In this document: positions 35,241 through 44,948 of the stretch, in pieces
Numbering within the stretch: position 1 is the first letter of the stretch
Layout: every line of letters begins with the position of its first letter
Assembly (NCBI RefSeq): GCF_008364625.2
Contig: NZ_CP126604.1
Span: forward strand, 2,046,001-2,110,000
Direction of reading: 5' to 3'
Length of the DNA: 64,000 nt
Source of the DNA: Enterobacter dykesii
GTDB taxonomy: Bacteria; Pseudomonadota; Gammaproteobacteria; Enterobacterales; Enterobacteriaceae
The notes under the pieces: model-generated
Seen by the model: only the letters and a program-made list of their open reading frames with translations
The model's database searches: none
What the model was told of the DNA's origin: nothing
Program-made: the position numbers and the translations under genes

Positions 35241-36026
35241 GTGGAATTTATTCTCAGTCATGTTGAGCAGGGCGTAATGACCATTACGCTGAACCGTCCG
35301 GAGCGTCTGAACAGCTTTAACGACGTGATGCACCAGCAGCTTGCCGAGTGCCTGAAACAGGCCGAGCGCGATGACACTATCCGCTGCCTGCTGATCACCG
35401 GGGCAGGACGCGGATTTTGCGCCGGTCAGGATCTGAACGACCGCAACGTCGACCCCAACGGCCCGGCGCCGGATCTGGGGATGTCCGTTGAAACCTTCTA
35501 TAACCCGCTGGTGCGCCGCCTGGCAAAGCTGCCGAAGCCGGTGATTTGTGCGGTTAACGGCGTAGCGGCCGGCGCGGGGGCCACGCTGGCGCTCGGCTGC
35601 GACATGGTCATTGCCGCCCGTTCCGCCAGCTTCGTGATGGCCTTCAGCAAGCTCGGCCTGGTGCCGGACTGCGGCGGCACCTGGCTGCTGCCGCGCGTGG
35701 CCGGACGCGCCCGCGCCATGGGGCTGGCGCTGCTCGGCGATAAGCTCAGCGCCGAACAGGCGCAGGCGTGGGGGATGATCTGGCAGGTGGTGGATGACGA
35801 ACAGCTCTCCACTACCGCGCAGCAGATGGCGCTGCACTTTGCGTCTCAACCGACCTTCGGGCTGGGGCTGATCAAGAAGGCGATCAATGCCGCAGAAACC
35901 AACACCCTGGACGCCCAGCTCGATCTGGAGCGCGACTACCAGCGCCTGGCCGGGCGCAGCGACGATTACCGCGAGGGCGTCAGCGCCTTCCTGGCGAAGC
36001 GCGCGCCGAACTTTACGGGGAAATAA
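35241..36026 (+). CDS. paaG: PaaG, ring-1,2-epoxyphenylacetyl-CoA isomerase
   Basis: Crotonase-fold isomerase of 261 residues converting the ring epoxide to oxepin-CoA and also shifting the double bond of a later intermediate. Motifs include Phe-Cys-Ala-Gly-Gln-Asp-Leu-Asn-Asp (about 60-68) and the Gly-Ala-Gly-Ala-Thr-Leu segment (about 110). A GTG at 35241, eight bases after AAAGGA, gives the E. coli-like start Glu-Phe-Ile-Leu-Ser. An ATG at 35232 overlapping the paaF stop is the alternative and adds three residues. Confidence 0.93.
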   Translation: MEFILSHVEQGVMTITLNRPERLNSFNDVMHQQLAECLKQAERDDTIRCLLITGAGRGFCAGQDLNDRNVDPNGPAPDLGMSVETFYNPLVRRLAKLPKPVICAVNGVAAGAGATLALGCDMVIAARSASFVMAFSKLGLVPDCGGTWLLPRVAGRARAMGLALLGDKLSAEQAQAWGMIWQVVDDEQLSTTAQQMALHFASQPTFGLGLIKKAINAAETNTLDAQLDLERDYQRLAGRSDDYREGVSAFLAKRAPNFTGK

Positions 36027-36027
36027 G

Positions 36028-37452
36028 ATGCTGAACATACGGACTGTCGCCGTGATCGGCAGCGGCACGATGGGCGCCGGTATTGCCGAAGTCGCCGCCA
36101 GCCATGGTCATCAGGTGCTGATCTACGATATCGCCAGCGATGCGATATCGCGCGCCATCGACGGGATCCGCCAGCGTCTGGCCTCCCGGGTGACGCGCGG
36201 AAAACTCTCCGCCGATGCCGGGAGCCAGATCCTCGGCCGGCTGGTTCCGGTCACCGATATCGAGGCGCTTTCCGCGGCCGATCTGGTCATAGAAGCGGCC
36301 TCTGAGCGTCTGGAGGTGAAGAAGGCGCTGTTTGCACAGCTGGCAGAGATCTGCCCGCCGCAGACGGTGCTGACCAGCAATACCTCATCCATCTCCGTTA
36401 CGGCGATTGCAGCCGACGTCCACCACCCGGAGCGGGTCGCCGGGCTGCATTTCTTCAACCCGGCGCCGGTGATGAAGCTGGTGGAGGTGGTCAGCGGGCT
36501 GGCGACCTCTCCGGAAGTGGCAGACGCGCTGTGCGAGCTGGCGCTGAACTGGGGCAAACAGCCCGTGCGCTGCCAGTCAACACCGGGATTTATCGTCAAC
36601 CGCGTCGCGCGTCCGTTTTATTCCGAAGCCTGGCGCGCGCTGGAAGAACAGGTCGCCCCGCCGGAAGTCATCGACGCCGCCCTGCGCGAAGGCGGCGGTT
36701 TCCCGATGGGGCCGCTGGAGCTGACCGACATGATTGGGCAGGACGTGAATTTCGCGGTGACCTGCTCGGTATTTAACGCCTTCTGGCAGGAGCGTCGTTT
36801 TCTGCCTTCGCTGGTGCAGCAGGAGCTGGTGCTGGCGGGAAGGCTGGGCAAAAAGAGCGGGAAGGGCGTCTACGACTGGCAGGGTGACAAACCAGACGTG
36901 CAGTGGGTTGAGTCGGTGGAAGACAGCTACAGCCCGATGCGCGTGGAAAGAAGACGTGACGGTGTCACAGAAATTGATGATGTGTACCTGATTGAAACGC
37001 AGGGCGAAACCGCTCAGGCGCTGGCGCTGCGGCTCAACGGCCCGGTGGTGGTGGTGGACCGCATTGAGCGTGACGTGGCGGTGATTGCGGCGGCCGCCAG
37101 CAACCCGCACACCGCGACGCAAAAGGTCATCCGCTACCTGCAACAGCAGGGGCATCGGGTAGTGCAAATTGCCGATTATCCCGGCCTGCTGGTCTGGCGC
37201 ACGCTGGCGATGATTGCCAACGAGTCGCTGGATGCCCTGCAAAAAGGGGTCGCCAGCGAGAAGGACATCGATACCGCCATGCGCCTGGGCGTTAACTACC
37301 CGAGTGGGCCGATCGCCTGGGGCGAGCGGCTGGGCTGGCAGCGCCTGCTGACGCTGCTGGAGAACCTGCAGCGCTATTACGGCGAAGAGCGCTATCGCCC
37401 CTGTTCACTGCTGCGCCAGCGTGCGCTTCTGGAGAGTAGCTATGAGTCATAA
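36028..37452 (+). CDS. paaH: PaaH, 3-hydroxyadipyl-CoA dehydrogenase
   Basis: NAD-dependent 3-hydroxyacyl-CoA dehydrogenase of 474 residues. The Rossmann motif Gly-Ser-Gly-Thr-Met-Gly-Ala-Gly is at about 11-18. The catalytic His lies in Leu-His-Phe-Phe-Asn-Pro-Ala (about 140-146) with the usual Glu downstream. A second, shorter dehydrogenase-like domain covers about 385-470. The start is one base after the paaG stop, and the 3' end overlaps paaI by 11 bases. Confidence 0.95.
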   Translation: MLNIRTVAVIGSGTMGAGIAEVAASHGHQVLIYDIASDAISRAIDGIRQRLASRVTRGKLSADAGSQILGRLVPVTDIEALSAADLVIEAASERLEVKKALFAQLAEICPPQTVLTSNTSSISVTAIAADVHHPERVAGLHFFNPAPVMKLVEVVSGLATSPEVADALCELALNWGKQPVRCQSTPGFIVNRVARPFYSEAWRALEEQVAPPEVIDAALREGGGFPMGPLELTDMIGQDVNFAVTCSVFNAFWQERRFLPSLVQQELVLAGRLGKKSGKGVYDWQGDKPDVQWVESVEDSYSPMRVERRRDGVTEIDDVYLIETQGETAQALALRLNGPVVVVDRIERDVAVIAAAASNPHTATQKVIRYLQQQGHRVVQIADYPGLLVWRTLAMIANESLDALQKGVASEKDIDTAMRLGVNYPSGPIAWGERLGWQRLLTLLENLQRYYGEERYRPCSLLRQRALLESSYES

Positions 37453-37862
37453 CGCTTGGCATAACGCCCGCGCGATGTACGAACGGGACGCCTGCGCGCA
37501 GGCGATGGGGATGGACATTGTCGAGATGGACGAGGGCTACGCGGTGGTGTCCATGACCATCACCGCGCAGATGCTGAACGGCCACCAAACCTGCCATGGC
37601 GGACAGCTTTTTTCGCTGGCAGACACCGCCTTTGCCTACGCCTGCAACAGCCAGGGGCTGGCGGCGGTAGCCTCAGGCTGCTCGATTGATTTTCTGCGTC
37701 CGGGCTTTGCCGGGGACACGCTCACCGCCACCGCGCGGGTGATGCACCAGGGCAAGCTGACCGGCGTGTACGACATTGAAATCCAGAATCAACAACAGAA
37801 AACCGTCGCCCTTTTTCGCGGGAAATCTCACCGCATCGGCGGCAGCGTGACAGGAGAGGCAG

Positions 37863-37870
<8 letters not shown>
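37442..37870 (+). CDS. paaI: PaaI, acyl-CoA thioesterase
   Basis: Hot-dog fold thioesterase of 142 residues acting on phenylacetyl-CoA and hydroxylated derivatives, thought to rescue trapped CoA. The catalytic region reads [11 protein letters not shown] (about 51-61) with Asp as the key residue. It overlaps paaH by 11 bases and paaJ by 8, consistent with coupled translation. Confidence 0.95.
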
Positions 37871-39068
<1,198 letters not shown>

Positions 39069-39095
39069 GCATAAAAACAATGTGAGTACCCTACA

Positions 39096-40412
39096 ATGAC
39101 AAATACAACAAAGCTTGATCCGATTGAAACGGCCTCCCTCGACGAGTTACAGGCGCTGCAGACCGCGCGTCTGAAATGGACGCTGCATCACGCCTACAGC
39201 AACGTGCCGATGTACAAACGCAAGTTTGACGCCGCGGGCGTTCACCCTGACGATTTCAACGAGCTGGCGGATATCCGCAAATTCCCGTGCACCACCAAGC
39301 AGGACCTGCGGGATAACTATCCGTTCGATACCTTTGCCGTGCCGATGGAGCAGGTGGTGCGTATTCACGCCTCATCCGGCACCACCGGCAAACCGACCGT
39401 TGTCGGCTATACGCAGGGCGACATCGACAACTGGGCAAATCTGGTGGCCCGCTCCCTGCGCGCCGCGGGCGGCAGCGCGAAGGACAAAATTCACGTGGCG
39501 TATGGCTACGGCCTGTTTACCGGCGGGCTGGGGGCGCACTACGGCGCCGAGCGTTTAGGCGCGACGGTGATCCCGATGTCCGGCGGCCAGACGGAGAAAC
39601 AGGCGCAGCTGATCCGTGATTTCCAGCCGGATATGATCATGGTGACGCCGTCCTACTGCCTCAACCTGATTGAGGAGCTGGAGCGCCAGATGGGCGGCGA
39701 TGCCAGCGGCTGTTCCCTGCGCGTGGGCGTCTTCGGCGCCGAGCCGTGGACGCAGGCCATGCGGCGCGAAATTGAAAAACGCTTAGGGATTACGGCACTG
39801 GACATTTATGGCCTCTCCGAGGTGATGGGCCCGGGCGTGGCGATGGAGTGTATCGAAACCGTCGACGGCCCGACCATCTGGGAAGATCACTTCTACCCGG
39901 AGATCGTCAACCCGAACGACGGCACGCCGCTGGATGACGGTCAGCAGGGCGAGCTGCTGTTCACCACGCTGACCAAAGAGGCGCTGCCGGTGATCCGCTA
40001 CCGCACCCGCGACCTGACCCGTTTGCTGCCGGGTACTGCCCGCACCATGCGCCGCATGGACCGGATCAGCGGCCGCAGTGACGATATGCTGATCATCCGC
40101 GGCGTCAACGTCTTCCCGTCGCAGCTGGAGGAGGAGATCGTGAAGTTCGAGCACCTTTCTCCGCACTACCAGCTGGAGGTGAACCGTCGCGGCCATCTTG
40201 ATTCACTTTCCGTGAAGGTGGAGCTAAAAGAGAGCAGCCTCACGCTGACCCACGAGCAGCGTTGCCAGGTGTGCCACCAGCTGCGCCACCGCATTAAGTC
40301 AATGGTGGGAATCTCCACTGACGTAATGATTGTTAACTGCGGCAGCATCCCGCGCTCGGAGGGGAAAGCCTGCCGGGTGTTTGATTTGCGTAAAGCGGCG
40401 GCCAACGGCTAA
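39096..40412 (+). CDS. paaK: PaaK, phenylacetate-CoA ligase
   Basis: ATP-dependent ligase of 438 residues that activates phenylacetate to phenylacetyl-CoA, the first step and the one producing the PaaX inducer. The AMP-binding P-loop reads Ser-Ser-Gly-Thr-Thr-Gly-Lys-Pro-Thr (about 93-101), and the adenylate motif Tyr-Gly-Leu-Ser-Glu-Val is at about 236-241. The hinge region contains Arg-Ser-Asp-Asp-Met (about 327). It is the last catalytic gene of the operon, followed by a palindromic repeat. Confidence 0.96.
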   Translation: MTNTTKLDPIETASLDELQALQTARLKWTLHHAYSNVPMYKRKFDAAGVHPDDFNELADIRKFPCTTKQDLRDNYPFDTFAVPMEQVVRIHASSGTTGKPTVVGYTQGDIDNWANLVARSLRAAGGSAKDKIHVAYGYGLFTGGLGAHYGAERLGATVIPMSGGQTEKQAQLIRDFQPDMIMVTPSYCLNLIEELERQMGGDASGCSLRVGVFGAEPWTQAMRREIEKRLGITALDIYGLSEVMGPGVAMECIETVDGPTIWEDHFYPEIVNPNDGTPLDDGQQGELLFTTLTKEALPVIRYRTRDLTRLLPGTARTMRRMDRISGRSDDMLIIRGVNVFPSQLEEEIVKFEHLSPHYQLEVNRRGHLDSLSVKVELKESSLTLTHEQRCQVCHQLRHRIKSMVGISTDVMIVNCGSIPRSEGKACRVFDLRKAAANG

Positions 40413-40418
40413 GTTTTC

Positions 40419-40465
40419 CCTCACCCCGGACCGTACACCCAAAGGGAGAGGGTTAGGGTGAGGGT
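40419..40465. repeat. CCCTCACCC palindromic repeat between paaK and paaX
   Basis: CCCTCACCC and GGGTGAGGG arms (9 bp, perfect) bracket a loop containing AAAGGGAGAGGG, 6 bases after the paaK stop. It shares GGGAGAGGG and GGGTGAGGG with the element at 28411-28446. It may act as a terminator or mRNA-stabilising hairpin for the long paa transcript. Confidence 0.75.
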
Positions 40466-40487
40466 ACACCTCATAATCCTATGCTAT

Positions 40488-40525
40488 GATTCATCCAGGA
40501 CAAAAATTACAACAGAATGAATCAC
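40488..40525. promoter_or_regulatory. PaaX-type inverted boxes before paaX
   Basis: TGATTC (40488-40493) and GAATCA (40520-40525) with a 26-base spacer end directly at the paaX ATG. This is the same arrangement as upstream of paaA, so autoregulation is likely (inference). Confidence 0.55.
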
Positions 40526-41449
40526 ATGAAACTCGACGCCTTTATCCAGCACGCGGTCAGCTCCGTTCCCGTCAGCGGGACCTCGCTTATCTCCTCGTTA
40601 TACGGTGACGCGCTTTCCCATCGCGGCGGTGAGATTTGGCTCGGCAGCCTGGCCGCCTTACTGGAAGGGATGGGGTTTGGCGAGCGCTTCGTGCGTACCG
40701 CGCTGTTTCGCCTCAACAAAGAGGGCTGGCTGGACGTTTCCCGCATCGGGCGTCGCAGCTTTTACCGCCTGAGCGATAAGGGGCTACGCCTGACGCGTCG
40801 CGCGGAAAATAAGATCTACCGTGCGGAACTGCCCGCCTGGGACGGTAAATGGCTGCTGCTGCTCTCCGAGGGGCTGGACAAAAACACCCTTGCAGACGTC
40901 AAAAAACAGCTGATCTGGCAGGGGTTTGGCACGCTGGCACCGAGCCTGATGGCCTCGCCGTCGCAGCATCTGGCGGACGTGCAGTCTCTGCTTCACGATG
41001 CCGGCGTGGCGGAAAACGTGATTTTTTTTGAAGCCCACTCGCCGCTGGCGCTCTCCCGCGCCGCGCTGCGTTCGCGGGTGGAGGAGTGCTGGCAGTTAAC
41101 CGAGCAAAACGCGATGTACGAGTCCTTTATCAACTCGTTCCGGCCGCTGCTGCCGCTGCTGAAAGAGGCCACGCCGGAGGAATTGACGCCGGAACGCTGT
41201 TTCCAGATCCAGCTGCTGCTGATTCATTTTTATCGTCGCGTGGTGCTGAAGGATCCGCTGCTGCCGGAAGAGTTACTGCCCGCGCACTGGGCGGGGCAAA
41301 GCGCCCGACAGCTCTGCATAAATATCTATCAGCGTGTCGCGCCGGGGGCGCTGGCGTTTGTCAGCGAGAAGGGCGAAACCTCCGTGGGTGAACTGCCCGT
41401 GCCCGGCACGCTTTACTATCAACGCTTTGGTGGTCTTACAAGCGCATAA
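40526..41449 (+). CDS. paaX: PaaX, GntR-like repressor of phenylacetate catabolism
   Basis: Repressor of 307 residues that leaves its operators on binding phenylacetyl-CoA. The N-terminal winged helix (about 10-85) contains Gly-Glu-Arg-Phe-Val-Arg-Thr-Ala-Leu-Phe-Arg-Leu. The long C-terminal PaaX domain is highly similar to E. coli. Two ATGs compete (40517 and 40526); the second matches the family start. The C-terminus stops after Gln-Arg-Phe-Gly-Gly-Leu and three more residues, about ten residues shorter than E. coli PaaX. It has its own candidate operator. Confidence 0.94.
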   Translation: MKLDAFIQHAVSSVPVSGTSLISSLYGDALSHRGGEIWLGSLAALLEGMGFGERFVRTALFRLNKEGWLDVSRIGRRSFYRLSDKGLRLTRRAENKIYRAELPAWDGKWLLLLSEGLDKNTLADVKKQLIWQGFGTLAPSLMASPSQHLADVQSLLHDAGVAENVIFFEAHSPLALSRAALRSRVEECWQLTEQNAMYESFINSFRPLLPLLKEATPEELTPERCFQIQLLLIHFYRRVVLKDPLLPEELLPAHWAGQSARQLCINIYQRVAPGALAFVSEKGETSVGELPVPGTLYYQRFGGLTSA

Positions 41450-41458
41450 GGAGCGAAG

Positions 41459-42055
41459 ATGCCAGTTTATCAAATTGACGGTCTGACGCCGGTCGTGCCT
41501 GACGAGAGCTACGTTCATCCGACGGCGGTGCTGATCGGGGACGTGATTCTGGGTAAAGGCGTTTACGTCGGTCCTAACGCCAGCCTGCGCGGTGATTTTG
41601 GCCGCATCGTGGTGAAAGACGGTGCCAACATTCAGGATAACTGCGTGATGCATGGCTTCCCGGAGCAGGACACGGTGGTGGAAGAGGACGGGCATATCGG
41701 CCACAGCGCCATTCTGCACGGCTGCGTGATCCGCCGCAATGCGCTGGTGGGCATGAACGCGGTGGTGATGGACGGCGCGGTCATCGGTGAAAACAGCATC
41801 GTCGGCGCGGCGGCGTTCGTGAAGGCGAAAGCGGAGATGCCCGCCAACCATTTGATTATCGGCAGCCCGGCCAAAGCGATTCGCGAGTTGAGCGAGCAGG
41901 AGCTGGCGTGGAAACGGCAGGGCACGCGGGAGTATCAGGTTTTGGTGGAACGCTGCAAGCTCACTATGCACCAGGTCGAGCCGCTGCGCGAGGCTGAGCC
42001 TGACCGGAAACGACTGACGTTTGATGAGAATTTAAGGCCGAAGTCGGCGGTGTAG
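41459..42055 (+). CDS. paaY: PaaY, hexapeptide-repeat thioesterase
   Basis: Left-handed beta-helix protein of 198 residues related to gamma-carbonic anhydrases. In the paa system it hydrolyses the toxic CoA ester by-product of failed ring opening. Hexapeptide repeats run from about 25 to 140 ([16 protein letters not shown]), with His ligands for a metal. It lies 9 bases after paaX. Its last 92 bases overlap the convergent serine-hydrolase gene. Confidence 0.94.
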   Translation: MPVYQIDGLTPVVPDESYVHPTAVLIGDVILGKGVYVGPNASLRGDFGRIVVKDGANIQDNCVMHGFPEQDTVVEEDGHIGHSAILHGCVIRRNALVGMNAVVMDGAVIGENSIVGAAAFVKAKAEMPANHLIIGSPAKAIRELSEQELAWKRQGTREYQVLVERCKLTMHQVEPLREAEPDRKRLTFDENLRPKSAV

Positions 42056-43235
42056 GGCTCTGACCGTCTTTTTTCGCCATATCCATCAACAGCGCGATGC
42101 CAATGTAATTACTCCAGTTAAAGGTATTTTGCAACACCACCACCGCATTGCCTTTTTCTTTGTCATAACCGATAAAGCTGGAGTAGCCGCCGATATAGCC
42201 GACCTGATAGGTGATTTTTTCCAGACCGATAAAGTCGGTGGTCCAGGCAATACCCTGTACTCCGTTGGGGCGTTGAATATCGGTGTTTCTCACTTCGGCA
42301 AAGACGCTGTCCAGCAAGGGATTGTGCGTCGTCGATACGTGATAGCGGGCATAGGCCGCCAGATCTTCGGCGTTACTGTATAAGCTCGCTGCCGCCACCA
42401 TGTTGTTGGAAAAATGCCAGTCCGGCGTGAGCTGCCCGCGCGGGATAAATTTCGGCTGATCGCCCGCGTGGCCGAGCGCCCGCTGTGGGTAGCCTTTGAG
42501 CTGCAGGGGTATAAAGCTGCTGTTAACCATGTGCAGCGGACGGAATATATAGCGCGAGGCTAAACTCTGGATACCTTCGCCGGTTTTGTGTTTCAGGATA
42601 TAGCCGATCAGGGCGTAGCCGGTATTGGAGTATTGCGGCACTTTATTCTCTGGCGCCCGCCAGTCGGCGAGGTAACGCAGCACGTTATCGCTATCCAGCT
42701 CGCCGTAGAAATTATCGCCCGTGCTCAAATAGGTGATGAATTTTCCAAGCATCGGAACATCCATATTCTGACGCGGCAGGCCGGAGGTGTGTGTTACCAG
42801 TTCAAGCAGGGTGATTTTTTGTGCATCCGCGCTAAGCGGCGTACCCGGCGGAAGCAATGTTGCCAGGCTATCGTTCCAGTTCAGTTGCCCTTCATTGACC
42901 AGGCACGCCACCACTTCCGCCGTGATCCCTTTGCTGAGCGAACCGAGCGCAAACAGGGTGTCGGGCCTGACCGGATAGCGATTGACCGCATCGGTTACGC
43001 CCCAGGTGTAAAACTGCGGCGAGCCGTGATTATGGATCACCGCGACCGTCATCCCAGGAACGGATTTTTGCGCCATATAGTGACGCACCACGCTGTCCAC
43101 GTCGCCATCCAGCGAATCATGGGTGAGAAGTTCCTGAGTACCTTCCGGGGAAGACATTTGCGAGAGCGTGCCACAACCGCTGAGGAGTGGGAGAGTAAGC
43201 AGAAGCCAGCGAGTTTTTTTTGTTATGTTCTGCAT
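41964..43235 (-). CDS. Serine hydrolase (beta-lactamase/EstB-type) lipoprotein
   Basis: Predicted lipoprotein of 423 residues with lipobox Leu-Ser-Gly-Cys (about 18-21). A class C beta-lactamase-like fold follows, with nucleophile motif Ser-Leu-Ser-Lys (about 98-101) and Tyr-Ser-Asn-Thr-Gly-Tyr (about 201-206), as in AmpH, EstB and D-alanyl-D-alanine-hydrolase relatives. No Lys-Thr-Gly box was seen. Substrate unknown. The last 30 or so residues, rich in Ser/Gln/Pro/Ala, are read through the opposite strand of paaY and look non-conserved, so the natural stop may have been lost. Confidence 0.75.
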   Translation of the reverse strand: MQNITKKTRWLLLTLPLLSGCGTLSQMSSPEGTQELLTHDSLDGDVDSVVRHYMAQKSVPGMTVAVIHNHGSPQFYTWGVTDAVNRYPVRPDTLFALGSLSKGITAEVVACLVNEGQLNWNDSLATLLPPGTPLSADAQKITLLELVTHTSGLPRQNMDVPMLGKFITYLSTGDNFYGELDSDNVLRYLADWRAPENKVPQYSNTGYALIGYILKHKTGEGIQSLASRYIFRPLHMVNSSFIPLQLKGYPQRALGHAGDQPKFIPRGQLTPDWHFSNNMVAAASLYSNAEDLAAYARYHVSTTHNPLLDSVFAEVRNTDIQRPNGVQGIAWTTDFIGLEKITYQVGYIGGYSSFIGYDKEKGNAVVVLQNTFNWSNYIGIALLMDMAKKDGQSPTPPTSALNSHQTSVVSGQAQPRAAARPGA

Positions 43236-43372
43236 ACCTGATAGCGAGTGTGGTGGTCATTGACGCGCCAGGAATGTATCACAAATAGCCTGCCTGAATG
43301 TAAACTTTCTAAACGGCGGCGGCCCTGTTGATGGTCACCGTGACTTTTCGGCCAGCCTTGAGGGATTTCAGT

Positions 43373-43855
43373 ATGACTCGCTTTTATCAAATTTCCGCCA
43401 CCCGCCTGGATGGCCGCCTTATCTCAATGGCCGACTATGCGGGAAAGGTGGTTTTGGTCGTCAATACCGCCAGCCAGTGCGGCTTCACGCCGCAATATGC
43501 GGGTCTTGAAGCGCTATACAAAAAATACGCCGATCGAGGATTAGTGGTGCTGGGCTTCCCCTGCAACCAGTTCGGCAAACAGGAACCCGGCGGCGCCGAC
43601 GAAATCTCGAAGACCTGTTATATCAACTACGGCGTGAGCTTCCCGATGTTTGAGAAGGTTGAGGTCAACGGCAATGCGGCGCACCCGGTGTTTCGTTACC
43701 TGAAAAACGAATTACCCGGTGTGCTGGGGGAGCGGATCAAGTGGAACTTTACTAAGTTTCTGATTGGCCGCGACGGCAAACCACTGAAGCGTTTTGCACC
43801 GATGACCACGCCAGAGAAAATGGAGGGGGCGATTGTGGAAGCTTTGGGGAGGTGA
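43373..43855 (+). CDS. Glutathione peroxidase family protein
   Basis: A 160-residue thioredoxin-fold peroxidase. The redox Cys is in Asn-Thr-Ala-Ser-Gln-Cys-Gly-Phe-Thr (about 35), the Gln partner in Phe-Pro-Cys-Asn-Gln-Phe-Gly-Lys-Gln (about 69), and the Trp motif is Lys-Trp-Asn-Phe-Thr-Lys-Phe-Leu (about 125-132). It likely uses thioredoxin to reduce lipid or other hydroperoxides. It differs from E. coli BtuE (longer, 183 residues), so no symbol is given. The start at 43373 follows GAGGG; 15 upstream codons are in frame without similarity. Confidence 0.86.
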   Translation: MTRFYQISATRLDGRLISMADYAGKVVLVVNTASQCGFTPQYAGLEALYKKYADRGLVVLGFPCNQFGKQEPGGADEISKTCYINYGVSFPMFEKVEVNGNAAHPVFRYLKNELPGVLGERIKWNFTKFLIGRDGKPLKRFAPMTTPEKMEGAIVEALGR

Positions 43856-43909
43856 GAGTTTTGGTGAATAGAATTAACCATGAGTCGGGCACTTCCGGAA
43901 TACCTAATA

Positions 43910-43931
43910 TCCGCTTTGTGCCAGAAGCGGA
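43910..43931. repeat. TCCGCTT palindromic repeat, copy 1
   Basis: TCCGCTT-N8-AAGCGGA, a 7-bp hairpin in the 157-base gap between the peroxidase gene and the immunity-like gene. Degenerate copies lie at 44452-44473 and 44891-44914. Confidence 0.55.
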
Positions 43932-44012
43932 CGTTGGATGCTGAGTTGTGGGAGCAGTGATGCTTGAATCAAACTGATGATCACGACGTTTCTGAGAAAT
44001 TCTGTGACTTTT

Positions 44013-44414
44013 TTAAACCTGTCCACTAAGGATTTCTGTAAATTCTCTGTGCTTCCTTGTTGCCCATTCAGGTTTGATAGAGAGCATTAAACTATATTGT
44101 TTACGAAAATAAACATACCTGAATTCCATTTCAGGTGAGCTATTCATGGCTGAATACTCTGTAGCCAGACCTGCCACACCACACTCAACAAACCAATAAA
44201 GAATCTCATCATCACTAAGGGTTACTTTACGCGCTATTTCGGCACCTCTTTCATTGACAATGAAATGATATTCTTTGCTATGAATTTCCAGGTATGGAGT
44301 CGCCATACCGTCAAGTCTATCAGAGATGGTGAAGTAATAATTGGGTCTTATTCCACCTCCAATTCTTTCACCGATTTTGAGAAGTTCTGCGCGTAACTCT
44401 TCGATATTTTTCAT
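44013..44414 (-). CDS. Probable Imm63-family immunity protein (orphan)
   Basis: A 133-residue acidic cytosolic protein. The pattern Glu-Tyr-His-Phe-Ile-Val-Asn-Glu-Arg-Gly (about 47-56) and Gly-Leu-Ala-Thr-Glu-Tyr with a Phe-Arg-Lys-Gln run (about 80-107) resembles the Imm63 family. These immunity proteins protect cells from polymorphic toxins (contact-dependent or type VI systems). No toxin gene lies in the window. The codons are visibly richer in A/T than in the neighbours, suggesting transfer. Family assignment is from memory and moderately sure. Confidence 0.55.
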   Translation of the reverse strand: MKNIEELRAELLKIGERIGGGIRPNYYFTISDRLDGMATPYLEIHSKEYHFIVNERGAEIARKVTLSDDEILYWFVECGVAGLATEYSAMNSSPEMEFRYVYFRKQYSLMLSIKPEWATRKHREFTEILSGQV

Positions 44415-44451
44415 GATTTATTGTTTTTAAGCGTTAACTGTTCGTTCCAGA

Positions 44452-44473
44452 CCGCATTTCGCTCACAGCAGGC
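44452..44473. repeat. TCCGCTT palindromic repeat, degenerate copy 2
   Basis: CCGCATTTCGCTCACAGCAG plus GC resembles copy 3 (CCGCTTCTCGCTCAAAGCAG plus GC) at 19 of 22 positions. It lies between the immunity-like gene and the unknown 99-residue gene. Confidence 0.45.
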
Positions 44474-44514
44474 TATAAGAGTTGATGGTGTGTTGCACTG
44501 TGAGACCAATACAT

Positions 44515-44814
44515 TCAGGCATCTTCCCACAGCGGCATCCATCCAACGGGTAACTGTTCCTTATCAAATCCCTCAAACCAGTAAACTGTACCTTTTGGCC
44601 CAACAATCGGCACTTCTCCCCAACCCTGATGAAACAATGCGCGACTCCAGTCCGGCTTGAGACGACCACGCCGTTTAAGGCGCTCACCATTACAAGCCGT
44701 TGCTCGTATAGAGGGAAAATTAATAAAGAAACTTAACGGCATTTCCTCTTTTTGCGCACGTTGCAATTGTCTTGATATCCAGTCTTGATTACGTTTGCGA
44801 AGTTTTTGTTTCAT
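44515..44814 (-). CDS. Hypothetical protein, 99 residues
   Basis: Not recognised. The first 25 residues are very basic and helical (Lys-Gln-Lys-Leu-Arg-Lys-Arg-Asn). The C-terminal half is rich in Trp, Gly and Pro (Gly-Trp-Gly-Glu-Val-Pro-Ile-Val-Gly-Pro-Lys-Gly, then Trp-Phe-Glu-Gly). There is no signal or membrane segment. It lies upstream of the immunity-like gene on the same strand with a 100-base gap and shares its A/T-richer composition. It could be a cargo gene of a former toxin-immunity island. Confidence 0.5.
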   Translation of the reverse strand: MKQKLRKRNQDWISRQLQRAQKEEMPLSFFINFPSIRATACNGERLKRRGRLKPDWSRALFHQGWGEVPIVGPKGTVYWFEGFDKEQLPVGWMPLWEDA

Positions 44815-44890
44815 TGGCTACTGTTCTGATTCGACTCACTTATAAATCAATGATCTCACTGTAATCCGACACAATGCTTTGTTCAAGAAT

Positions 44891-44914
44891 GTCCGCTTCT
44901 CGCTCAAAGCAGGC
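44891..44914. repeat. TCCGCTT palindromic repeat, copy 3
   Basis: GTCCGCTT-N8-AAGCAGGC, related to copy 1 in opposite orientation and to copy 2. Copies 1 and 3 therefore bracket the two-gene A/T-rich segment. Confidence 0.45.
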
Positions 44915-44948
44915 GTTACCCACTACCAGGCTGCTTTCCAAAACCCCT

